54,497 nucleotides of DNA, from NCBI GenBank assembly GCA_001512435.1, contig LFRS01000142.1, positions 28,865 through 83,361 of the forward strand, given 5' to 3'. The stretch comes from Halothermothrix sp. DTU029 (GTDB taxonomy: Bacteria; Bacillota; Halanaerobiia; Halanaerobiales; DTU029). Shown piece by piece: positions 1 through 8,193 of this stretch; within the stretch, counting starts at the first letter, position 1, and every line of letters begins with the position of its first letter. The notes below the pieces were generated by a model, which saw only the letters and a list, made by a program, of their open reading frames with translations, was not told where the DNA came from and ran no database searches. The position numbers and the translations under genes were made by a program.

Positions 1-1589
1 CCATATTCAAAGGCCTCCAGCAAATAGGAAAACTTATCCCTGGCCTCTTCTTCTCCAATATTGAGGGCTTTAAATACTCTCTCCTGTAAATCCCTCTGAT
101 TGATACGAATACTTCCCCCACCTAATTCTTCTCCATTGAGAACCAGGTCATAGGCTTTTGAACGTACCTTTTCCGGCTCTGTCTCAAGAAGGTCTAAGTC
201 TTCATCCAGTGGAGCTGTAAAGGGATGGTGTACTGAAACATAGCGTTTTTCCTCTTCACTGTATTCAAACATGGGGAAATCTATCACCCAGAGAAATTCA
301 TAAATATCTTCTGGAATCAAGTCAGCCTCCCGGGCAATCTTCAGGCGGAGATTACCCAGGGCATCTGCAACAACCTTCCTGTTATCAGCTACAAAGAGGA
401 GTAAATCACCTTCTTCTCCTTCCATTATTTCAATAATCCTGGCTATTTCTTCTTCAGTCAGGAACTTGGTAATAGGTGATTTTATTTCTCCTTCTTTTAA
501 GGCCATCCAGGCCAGGCCCTTGGCATTAAACTCTTTGACATAATCTACATAGCCATCAATAGTCCGTCTTGGTGTATCAGCACCACCTTTAAAATTAATG
601 CCCTTTACCTGGCCACCATTGGAGACAGTAGCACTGAAAACCTTAAATTCACTGTCCTTGACCGCAGGAGAAATATCCTTCAGTTCCATACCAAAACGGA
701 GATCAGGCTTATCTGAGCCAAACCTATCCATGGCTTCCTGATAAGTCATAACTGGTATTTGAGCCGGTAATTCCACATCCCTGAGGGCAAATAGCCGTCT
801 CATTAAACCATCAACTAATTCAAAAATATCCTCTCTGCTTATAAAGGACATCTCAATATCAATCTGGGTAAATTCTGGTTGCCGGTTTGCCCGCAAGTCT
901 TCATCTCTGAAACATCTGGCAATCTGAAAATATCTCTCTATACCCGCAACCATTAATAATTGTTTATAGATCTGTGGTGATTGTGGTAAGGCATAAAAGG
1001 AACCTGGATTAACCCTGCTGGGTACCAGATAATCCCGGGCTCCTTCTGGAGTACTCCTGGTCAGTATCGGAGTTTCAATCTCCCAGAAACCTTTTTCATC
1101 CAGATAATCCCTGGTGATTTTGCTTACTTTATGACGCAAGCCCATAATCTCCTGCATCTTCGGCCTTCTCAAATCAAGATAACGGTATTTTAGTCTTATC
1201 TCTTCACTGACCCCGGTCTTATCCTGGATTTGAAAAGGAGTGGTTTTAGCACTATTTAAGATCTTTATTTCCAGGCCATTTACTTCAATCTCACCGGTGG
1301 AAATCTCCGGATTTATATTTTCTACCGGCCTTGCCTCAACCCGCCCTTTTATAGCTACTACATACTCTGAGCGCAATTTATTGGCAGTCTGAAAGGAATC
1401 CATGTTTATCTCTGGATTAAAGACCACCTGGACAAGACCGGAACGATCCCGTAAATCAATAAATATCAGGCCACCAAAATCCCTTCTTTTATGTACCCAG
1501 CCCATTAAAACAACTGTTTCACCAACATATGCTTTATTTAATTCTCCACATAAATGTGACCTTTTTAATTCTCCTAGTTCCTGTTCCAT
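1..1589 (-). CDS. aspS: Aspartyl-tRNA synthetase, C-terminal end outside window
   Basis: Class II aminoacyl-tRNA synthetase that charges tRNA-Asp in the cytoplasm. The frame is open from the ATG at 1589 to the window edge, giving about 529 of the expected roughly 590 residues, so only the C-terminal end is missing. The N-terminal anticodon-binding OB fold carries [19 protein letters not shown], followed by the motif 2 region ([20 protein letters not shown]) and a bacterial-type GAD insertion in the middle. Whether the enzyme is discriminating or also charges tRNA-Asn cannot be decided here. It is last in the recJ-to-aspS series and starts 16 bases after the hisS stop. The start is supported by AGAAAGGAGT, which is present as two tandem copies just upstream. 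Confidence 0.95.
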   Translation of the reverse strand, partial: [529 protein letters not shown]

Positions 1590-1616
1590 TTTGAATTACT
1601 CCTTTCTACTCCTTTC
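1590..1616 (-). promoter_or_regulatory. Duplicated Shine-Dalgarno upstream of aspS
   Basis: On the minus strand the decamer AGAAAGGAGT occurs twice head to tail just before the aspS ATG. The proximal copy has normal spacing for initiation. The distal copy overlaps the last codons of hisS. This is seen directly; any effect on translation is inference. Confidence 0.5.
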
Positions 1617-2865
1617 TAAAATTCTCCTGGAGTATATTTTCCAGGACCATCTCCTGCTGGTCTCCTGTTTCCATATCCCTGACTATTGCCTTTCCCTGGG
1701 CAAGTTCATCTTCCCCAAGGATAATTGCATATTTAGCCTGCAGGCGATCTGCTGTCTTCAACTGGCTTTTCATATTACGGGCCAGATAATCGATTTCTGC
1801 CTTATAGCCTTTATGCCTTAATAGATATAAATATTTTAAGGCTTCCTTCCTGGCCTGATCACCTATAGTAACTATAAAGAGGTCCAGTTCAGGGCTTTCC
1901 GGCAACTTAACCTGCTCTTTTTCCAGGGTTAGCAATAATCTTTCCATACCAGCAGCAAAACCTATTCCTGGTATAGATCTGCCCCCAATTTCTTCCGTCA
2001 AACCATTGTAACGGCCTCCGGCCAGGACTGTATCCTGAGCACCCAGGCCTCTATATTTTATTTCAAAAACTGTATTTGTATAATAATCCAGGCCCCTGAC
2101 CATCCTGGCATCAATTGTATAATCAATATTCAGGAAGGAGAGATACTCCTGTACCTGGTCAAAATGTTCCCGGCAATCAGGACAAAGATAATCCAGGATA
2201 CTGGGAGCATCAAGGCTGATCTCCTTACAGCCCTTTTCTTTACAATCCAGGACCCGCATTGGATTACGATCAATTCTGGACTGACAATCCTGGCAGAGCT
2301 CCTCCCGGTACTGATTAAGATAAGCCTTTAATTCTTTAAAATATTCCCCCCGGCAGGCAGGACAACCTATACTATTAATATATACATCCAGTTTTTCCAG
2401 ACCCAGTTTCTTTAAATAATCTACCCCCAGGATAATAACCTCTGCATCAAGGGCTGGATCATTAGAACCAAAAACCTCTACCCCAAATTGGTGGAATTGA
2501 CGAAAACGACCAGCCTGTGGTCGTTCATATCTGAACATAGGGCCTATATAATAAAGTTTTACCGGCTGGGCCTGCCCATATAGTTTGTTTTCCAGGTAAG
2601 AACGGACAATACCTGCTGTACCTTCCGGACGCAGGGTTATACTCCGCCCACTTTTGTCAGTAAAAGTGTACATTTCCTTTTCCACTACATCAGTGGTTTC
2701 TCCAATACTTCTCTGAAACAACTCTGTATATTCGAAGATAGGAGTCCTGATCTCCTGATAATTATAACTGGCCATTAATTCCCTGGCCACTTCTTCGATA
2801 TACTGCCATTTTAAAGAAAGGGGGGGCAAAATATCATTTGTCCCCCGCGGTGCATTCATCTTCAT
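1606..2865 (-). CDS. hisS: Histidyl-tRNA synthetase
   Basis: Class II synthetase that charges tRNA-His. The 419-residue length is normal for bacterial HisRS. Motif 2 appears as RPEGTAGIVRSY (around residues 78-89), the histidine-specific motif as VRGLDYYTNTVFE (around 256-268), and motif 3 as PGIGFAAGMERL (around 295-306). A C-terminal anticodon-binding domain follows. The ATG is preceded by GGGGTGAGCAG; a second ATG two codons later is also possible. It sits between the PpiC-TPR gene and aspS, the usual hisS-aspS pair of Bacillota. I looked for a T-box leader upstream and saw none in the 48-base gap. Confidence 0.97.
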   Translation of the reverse strand: MKMNAPRGTNDILPPLSLKWQYIEEVARELMASYNYQEIRTPIFEYTELFQRSIGETTDVVEKEMYTFTDKSGRSITLRPEGTAGIVRSYLENKLYGQAQPVKLYYIGPMFRYERPQAGRFRQFHQFGVEVFGSNDPALDAEVIILGVDYLKKLGLEKLDVYINSIGCPACRGEYFKELKAYLNQYREELCQDCQSRIDRNPMRVLDCKEKGCKEISLDAPSILDYLCPDCREHFDQVQEYLSFLNIDYTIDARMVRGLDYYTNTVFEIKYRGLGAQDTVLAGGRYNGLTEEIGGRSIPGIGFAAGMERLLLTLEKEQVKLPESPELDLFIVTIGDQARKEALKYLYLLRHKGYKAEIDYLARNMKSQLKTADRLQAKYAIILGEDELAQGKAIVRDMETGDQQEMVLENILQENFRKE

Positions 2866-2913
2866 CTGCTCACCCCATTATCTGTCTTCCATAATTAAAC
2901 CGAGTTTTTTGCC

Positions 2914-4320
2914 TTATTCTTCAGTATTATCTTCCACAACTTCTTCTGTTTCAGCTACACTTGCTTCCAGGGCTTCCTGAGCTTCCATAAACATTTGCTG
3001 AATTTCATTGATCTTATCCAGTTCTCTTTGAGCTCTTTCCTCATCCCCTAACTGGCTAAAGGCAATATAGAGCTGGTAACGGGCTGTAAAGTCGTCTCCA
3101 GCCAGTTCAGAAGCCTTGTCCAGGAGGATTTTAGTATCCTCTTGATTATCTTCTCTGGCCTGTAACATGGCATAGTAGTAATATAAATCCCAATCCTCAG
3201 GATAAAGGTCTACAGCCTTATTCATTGTTTCAATAACTTTATCATTTTCATCTAAAGCCAGGTAGGCTTCTGCCAGATAAACATAAAGCATTGGTGCCTG
3301 GTACTGTTCCAGGGCCTTCTTGAGTTCTTTGCTGGCCAGTTCAAATTCTCCATGGACCAGGGCCCTATAACCATTTAAGGATGGATCTTTGATGGAAATT
3401 TTGCTCTTGGCCTTGAGCTCATTAAACCAATTGACGAAGGCTGAATCCTGTTTCCGGGCCAGTAATTCATTTTTAATTCCTTCCCTGGCTTCTTCGTATT
3501 CTTCCCCGACAGCCAGTTTTTTGTCTACCAATTTAACCAGATAATAGGCATCATCTGCTTCCATTATCTCACTAATTTCACCTATCTCCAGAGTAAAAGC
3601 ATTTTCTATAATTTCAGTTGGCAAATAGTAGGCATTTCTATTAACCCTACCTATATTTACCAGGTGGAAATCAGAAACTTCCTCTGCTATTGTGGCAAAA
3701 TCCTCACCATTTTCAATCCTCTTTAAAGCATCTTCTATTATATCCCTGGCATTTTCCATTTCCTTTTCTTTTCTGATTAATTCAAATTCTACTTCTTCAT
3801 ATTCACGAACAATATCTTCTTCTTCCACTACCACATCTTCATAAGAACGTTCAATAACCTGTGCCAGACGGTCATTGTTATCCAGGGCATTCTTGATTTG
3901 CTGTCTTAATTCCTTTATACTACTTTGATTATTTTTCAGCTCTGCTTCCAATTCCTCTTCAGTCATCTGATTACTTTCCAGTATCATGGCATAATACTCA
4001 TCAATATCTTCCTCTGTAATCTGAGATTTGATTTTGAGCCTGTCAGCCTCCTGAAAAAGTAATTCTGTGTTAATAATATTATCTAATACCTCGTACTTGA
4101 AAGGAAACTCCTGGTCCCGGCTAATATAATTAGAACCAAGTTGATTATAAAGGGCATAGTAAAATTGTTCTCCTGTAATATCCGCACCATTAACAGTGGC
4201 TACTGTAACTCTGTTAGAGCCACCGGAAGAGCCAACACCATATAATAAGCCGGTTACAACCATGGCAACTGCTACAACTATTATAATTACTGTACTATAT
4301 TTCTTTAGTTTATTAAACAA
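2914..4320 (-). CDS. Membrane-anchored PpiC/SurA-type foldase with C-terminal TPR
   Basis: Probable extracytoplasmic chaperone or peptidyl-prolyl isomerase. A short basic N-terminus leads into one transmembrane segment (about residues 9-28) with no lipobox, so it is anchored by a signal anchor rather than as a PrsA-type lipoprotein. Next come a SurA-like N-terminal helical region, a divergent rotamase region (about 175-290, with GEDFATIAEEVSD and GEISEI), and from about residue 320 three or four TPR-like helical pairs, ending in an acidic tail. An upstream GTG at 4329 overlaps the Shine-Dalgarno AAAGGAG. The TTG at 4320 has ideal eight-base spacing, so I use it. The foldase plus TPR arrangement is unusual, and enzymatic activity is uncertain because the rotamase core is weak. 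Confidence 0.75.
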   Translation of the reverse strand: MFNKLKKYSTVIIIVVAVAMVVTGLLYGVGSSGGSNRVTVATVNGADITGEQFYYALYNQLGSNYISRDQEFPFKYEVLDNIINTELLFQEADRLKIKSQITEEDIDEYYAMILESNQMTEEELEAELKNNQSSIKELRQQIKNALDNNDRLAQVIERSYEDVVVEEEDIVREYEEVEFELIRKEKEMENARDIIEDALKRIENGEDFATIAEEVSDFHLVNIGRVNRNAYYLPTEIIENAFTLEIGEISEIMEADDAYYLVKLVDKKLAVGEEYEEAREGIKNELLARKQDSAFVNWFNELKAKSKISIKDPSLNGYRALVHGEFELASKELKKALEQYQAPMLYVYLAEAYLALDENDKVIETMNKAVDLYPEDWDLYYYYAMLQAREDNQEDTKILLDKASELAGDDFTARYQLYIAFSQLGDEERAQRELDKINEIQQMFMEAQEALEASVAETEEVVEDNTEE

Positions 4321-4375
4321 AACGTCCACTCCTTTCTATAATACTGTTTAATTTTATCCTATTAGCTTAAAAATG

Positions 4376-4972
4376 TCAACTTATATATCTCTTGAACTCT
4401 GCTATGGTAGTGCTTGGTCCATGGCCAGGCAAAACTATTGTCTCATCAGGTAATTGCAGTAATTTTCTGATAGAATTAAATAAGGTTTGCTGGTCTCCAC
4501 CGGGAAAATCAGTCCTACCATAGCCATTTTTAAAAATGGTATCACCACTAAACAAAATCCCTTCCTCTTCATTATACAGGCAAATACTTCCAGGGGTATG
4601 GCCTGGGCTATGAATAACCCTGAAATTTCCTATAAGATCCCCTTCTTCCAATAAACTGTCAGGACTAACGGTTTCGATCAGGTCTCCAGTAAAATAGGAG
4701 AGGTTTTTTTGACCATCCATTAAATATTCTTTATCTTCTGAATGTATAAACAGCTTTGCCCCGGTTTTTTCCTGTATATAAGCCACCGCTCCAATATGAT
4801 CAAAGTGCCCATGGGTAAGGATAATCTTATCCACTTCCAGGTTTTTTTCCTGAATAAAGGCCAGTATTTTCTCCCCATCTGCACCTGGATCAATAATAAA
4901 AGTACTATCCTGATCTGACACAAGATAAGAATTGGTACCATTGAAGCCAAGTTCCATTCTATGTAACTTCAT
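4376..4972 (-). CDS. MBL-fold metallohydrolase (GloB-like)
   Basis: Metallo-beta-lactamase fold hydrolase resembling hydroxyacylglutathione hydrolase. The metal-binding signature THGHFDHIG is complete, and further metal ligands are visible in HSPGHTPGS, FSGDTIF and LPGHGPST. About 198 residues is the short form common next to dtd and rel in clostridia; its substrate is unknown and may be a small thioester rather than glutathione conjugates. The ATG at 4972 lies seven bases after GGGGGA and is preferred over an in-frame TTG two codons upstream. It lies between dtd and the foldase gene in the recJ-to-aspS series. Confidence 0.88.
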   Translation of the reverse strand: MKLHRMELGFNGTNSYLVSDQDSTFIIDPGADGEKILAFIQEKNLEVDKIILTHGHFDHIGAVAYIQEKTGAKLFIHSEDKEYLMDGQKNLSYFTGDLIETVSPDSLLEEGDLIGNFRVIHSPGHTPGSICLYNEEEGILFSGDTIFKNGYGRTDFPGGDQQTLFNSIRKLLQLPDETIVLPGHGPSTTIAEFKRYIS

Positions 4973-5005
4973 TTGCAAATCCCCCAGTTCTATTATTTTC
5001 CTCCC

Positions 5006-5455
5006 CTAAAATTCTTTTTTACTATCCAGGAGGATAGTCACCGGGCCATCATTAATTGATTCAATCTCCATCATAGCCTGAAATTCTCCACTGGCAATTT
5101 TTAATCCTGTTTCTTCTAGAGCCTCCAAAAAAGCAAGATATAGCTCTTTGGCTTTTTCAGGAGCTGCAGCAGCAGTATAATTGGGCCGCCGCCCTTTACG
5201 ACAATCTCCCAGGAGGGTAAATTGAGAAATTAGGAGGATCTCTTTTCCCAGTTCCAGGGCTGAGAGATTCATTTTACCCTCTGCATCAGCAAAAATTCTT
5301 AAATTCACTATCTTATCCACCAGGTATTCTAAATCTTTCCGGCTATCATCGGCTGCAATTCCCAAAAAAACCAGGAGACCGGCCTGGATTGCACCAATAA
5401 TTTTGTTATCTACAGAAACAGTGGCTTCTTTAACCCTTTGTACTACAGCACGCAT
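5006..5455 (-). CDS. dtd: D-aminoacyl-tRNA deacylase
   Basis: Hydrolyses D-amino acids (and mischarged glycine) from tRNA, a proofreading step in translation. The 149-residue length is standard. Both family signatures are present: SQFTL at residues 77-81 and NDGPVT at 135-140, the latter containing the Gly-Pro pair that forms the chiral filter across the dimer. It follows rel with a 49-base gap, the usual rel-dtd order in Bacillota. Nothing is odd. Confidence 0.96.
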   Translation of the reverse strand: MRAVVQRVKEATVSVDNKIIGAIQAGLLVFLGIAADDSRKDLEYLVDKIVNLRIFADAEGKMNLSALELGKEILLISQFTLLGDCRKGRRPNYTAAAAPEKAKELYLAFLEALEETGLKIASGEFQAMMEIESINDGPVTILLDSKKEF

Positions 5456-5504
5456 AATTCTCTTTCACCCCTGAACAAAATTTCACAAAAAGAAAGAACT
5501 GGCA

Positions 5505-7655
5505 TCAGGCCCTATGAACAGAGAGTATTCCTGGTATCTGGTCCAGTTTCTGCATTATTTCCTGCATATGTTGCAGGTTATTTAATTCCAGAGATAACTG
5601 GATATGGGCTCTATTATACCTGTCTGTCCTGGCCACTACTGAAGAGAGTTCTATCTGTTCTTCCTTCATTAAGGAAGTAATGTCATTTAATAAGGCCTTT
5701 TTATTGTAGGCTTCTATAGCCAGGTTCACCTGGTAAAATTCATTTTCCCTATTATCCCATTCTACAGGGATAATTCTTTCTTTTTCTGTATCCACCAAAA
5801 TCTGCATATTGGGACAATCAGCCCTGTGTATGGAAACACCCCGGCCTCTGGTGATAAAACCATTGATTTTATCTCCAGGTACAGGGTTACAACATTTGGC
5901 CAGCCTGACCAGCAAATTCTCTACCCCTTTAACCCTGACCCCTTTATCTGTAGAACTACGGTGTGGAGATTTGCGTTTCTCTTTCAGGGCTAATACATCA
6001 GATAGTTCCGTATTTTCCTGGACAACCTTCAGGCGGTTTACTATCTGTTGGGCAGTGACCTGGTTATAACCAATCATCTCCAGTATTTCTTCAGCAGTGT
6101 TCTTGCCCATTTTTTTGGCCAGCCGCTCAAATTCCTTCTGCCTCTCGCTATCTTTTAATTCTATCTGGCGTCTACGGAGTTCTTTTTCAACCAGCTCTTT
6201 ACCTCGCTGGAGAATCTCATCCCGGGCCTGCATCTTAAACCAATATTTTATTTTACTGCGGGCCTTGGATGTCTTGACAAAGTTCAACCAATCCCGGCTG
6301 GGGCCTGTACTAACCTTGGTGGTCTGGATTTCTACAATATCACCATTCTGCAACTGGTAATCCAGAGGTTTTATCTGGCCATTTACCTTAGCCCCAATAC
6401 AGCTATAACCTATCTCGGTATGAATGGAGAAGGCAAAGTCTACCGGTGTAGAATCCCTTGGTAAAGAAATAACATCACCCTTTGGTGTAAAGACAAAGAC
6501 CTCATCTTCAAAGAGATCGATCTTGAGAGCCTCCATAAATTCCTGGGGCTCCTGTAATTCCTTTTGCCATTCCAGCAATTGCCTCAACCAGGATAATTTC
6601 TCCTCAAAAGCCTGGTCCCCGGTTTTACCTTCTTTATACCGCCAGTGGGCAGCAATACCATATTCTGCTGTCCGATGCATTTCCTGTGTCCTGATCTGGA
6701 TTTCCAGTGGATCTCCCTTAGGGCCAATCACAGTTGTATGCAGGGATTGATACATATTTGATTTTGGCATGGCTATATAATCTTTAAACCTGCCTGGTAT
6801 AGGTTTCCAGAGTTCATGGACTATGCCCAGTACCTCATAACAACCCCGGACAGAATCCACAATAATTCTTACAGCAGTCAGGTCATAGATTTCTTCAAAT
6901 TCCACCTCTTTTTTCTGCATCTTTTGATAGATACTATAGAGGTGTTTGGGCCTGCCATAAGTCTCAGCTTTCAGTTTGGTTTCATTAAATCTAGCCTGCA
7001 AAATATCCAGGGCCTGTTGGATATCCTTTTCCCGCTGAGCCCTATTGGCAGCTACCTTTCTGGCAACTTCATAATATTTCTCTGGTTCCAGAAAAAGAAA
7101 AGCAAGATCTTCCAGCTCCCATTTCAGCCTTGAAATACCCAGTCGATGGGCCAGAGGGGCATAAATCTCCAGGGTTTCCTGTGCTTTGATAATCCTCTTT
7201 TCCTTATTAAGGTATTTCAAGGTCCGCATATTATGCAGGCGGTCGGCCAGCTTAATCAAAATAACCCTGATATCTTCTGCCATGGCAATAAACATTTTGC
7301 GTAAATTTTCCGCCTGGAGCTCTTCCCTGGTCTGAAACTTTAACCTGCTTAATTTGGTTACCCCATCTACCAGTATGGCAATCTCTTCACCAAATTCCTT
7401 TCTGATAGCTTCACTGCTTACTTCTGTATCCTCCACTACATCATGAAGGAGGGCAGCAGCGATAGAGATAATATCCAGCTCCAATTCCGCAAGGATAAAG
7501 GCTACCCCCAGGGGATGTTCTATAAAAGGTTCGCCGGAATACCTAAACTGCCCCCTATGGGCTTCCTCTGCATAAGCATAAGCCTTTTCTATAATAGAAA
7601 GATCAGGGTCCTGCATATATTTTTTTATCTGAGCTAAAAGATCTTCCAGCAACAT
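5505..7655 (-). CDS. rel: Bifunctional (p)ppGpp synthetase/hydrolase Rel
   Basis: Makes and degrades the stringent-response alarmones pppGpp and ppGpp. The 716 residues hold, in order, an HD hydrolase domain (LLHDVVEDT near residue 68, LADRLHNMRT near 136), the synthetase domain with RFKDYIAMPK near 290, a TGS domain near 385-445 and a C-terminal ACT domain. The RFKD form of the synthetase motif is the one associated with bifunctional Rel enzymes rather than synthetase-only RelA. Both catalytic halves look intact. The ATG follows AGAAGGACTTAA. It lies 11 bases after apt, the conserved recJ-apt-rel arrangement. Confidence 0.96.
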   Translation of the reverse strand: MLLEDLLAQIKKYMQDPDLSIIEKAYAYAEEAHRGQFRYSGEPFIEHPLGVAFILAELELDIISIAAALLHDVVEDTEVSSEAIRKEFGEEIAILVDGVTKLSRLKFQTREELQAENLRKMFIAMAEDIRVILIKLADRLHNMRTLKYLNKEKRIIKAQETLEIYAPLAHRLGISRLKWELEDLAFLFLEPEKYYEVARKVAANRAQREKDIQQALDILQARFNETKLKAETYGRPKHLYSIYQKMQKKEVEFEEIYDLTAVRIIVDSVRGCYEVLGIVHELWKPIPGRFKDYIAMPKSNMYQSLHTTVIGPKGDPLEIQIRTQEMHRTAEYGIAAHWRYKEGKTGDQAFEEKLSWLRQLLEWQKELQEPQEFMEALKIDLFEDEVFVFTPKGDVISLPRDSTPVDFAFSIHTEIGYSCIGAKVNGQIKPLDYQLQNGDIVEIQTTKVSTGPSRDWLNFVKTSKARSKIKYWFKMQARDEILQRGKELVEKELRRRQIELKDSERQKEFERLAKKMGKNTAEEILEMIGYNQVTAQQIVNRLKVVQENTELSDVLALKEKRKSPHRSSTDKGVRVKGVENLLVRLAKCCNPVPGDKINGFITRGRGVSIHRADCPNMQILVDTEKERIIPVEWDNRENEFYQVNLAIEAYNKKALLNDITSLMKEEQIELSSVVARTDRYNRAHIQLSLELNNLQHMQEIMQKLDQIPGILSVHRA

Positions 7656-7666
7656 TTAAGTCCTTC

Positions 7667-8179
7667 TCACTCCTTCATTAATGAAAAAACATCATAAGCG
7701 GCCAATAACTCTCTTCCCTTGAGGCTAGATAATTCGTATAAAAAGCCGATACCGGCAACCTCTCCACCCAATTCCTCGATTAATTGAACTGCAGCGACTA
7801 TGGTTCCTCCTGTAGCCAGTAAATCATCAATAATAAGAACCTTATCGCCTGGGGCTATAGCATCCCGGTGAATCTCGATCTCATTACTGCCATATTCCAG
7901 GTCATAGCTTTTTGATAAGATTTCTCCAGGTAATTTGCCTGGCTTTCTGATAGGAATAAATCCTTTTCCCATCCTTATGGCCATAGGGGCTCCGAACAAA
8001 AATCCACGGGCCTCTATACCAACAATATAGTCAAAATCAAAGTTCTGGTAGTAATCAATCATTCTATTTATTGCTTCATCAAAGGCTGCAGCATCTTTTA
8101 ATAAGGGAGTTATGTCCTTAAATATAATTCCCTCTTTAGGGAAATCTGGAATATCCCTGATAAATTTTTGTAAATCCAT
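7667..8179 (-). CDS. apt: Adenine phosphoribosyltransferase
   Basis: Salvages adenine by converting adenine and PRPP to AMP and pyrophosphate. The PRPP-binding loop VLIIDDLLATGGT is at residues 114-126, and the N-terminal DFPKEGIIFKDITPLL region is typical of the family. The 170-residue length is normal. A strong AAAGGAGG precedes the ATG. It lies 14 bases downstream of recJ and just upstream of rel, the standard Bacillota order. Confidence 0.97.
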   Translation of the reverse strand: MDLQKFIRDIPDFPKEGIIFKDITPLLKDAAAFDEAINRMIDYYQNFDFDYIVGIEARGFLFGAPMAIRMGKGFIPIRKPGKLPGEILSKSYDLEYGSNEIEIHRDAIAPGDKVLIIDDLLATGGTIVAAVQLIEELGGEVAGIGFLYELSSLKGRELLAAYDVFSLMKE

Positions 8180-8193
8180 TCCATATCCTCCTT

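Noticed and set aside
1402-1821. 139-codon plus-strand frame
   Set aside because: It is antisense to aspS and hisS, with low-complexity composition and no ribosome site; a shadow of the real genes.
2866-2913. T-box leader for hisS-aspS
   Set aside because: The gap is only 48 bases, with no T-box sequence or terminator-antiterminator pair.
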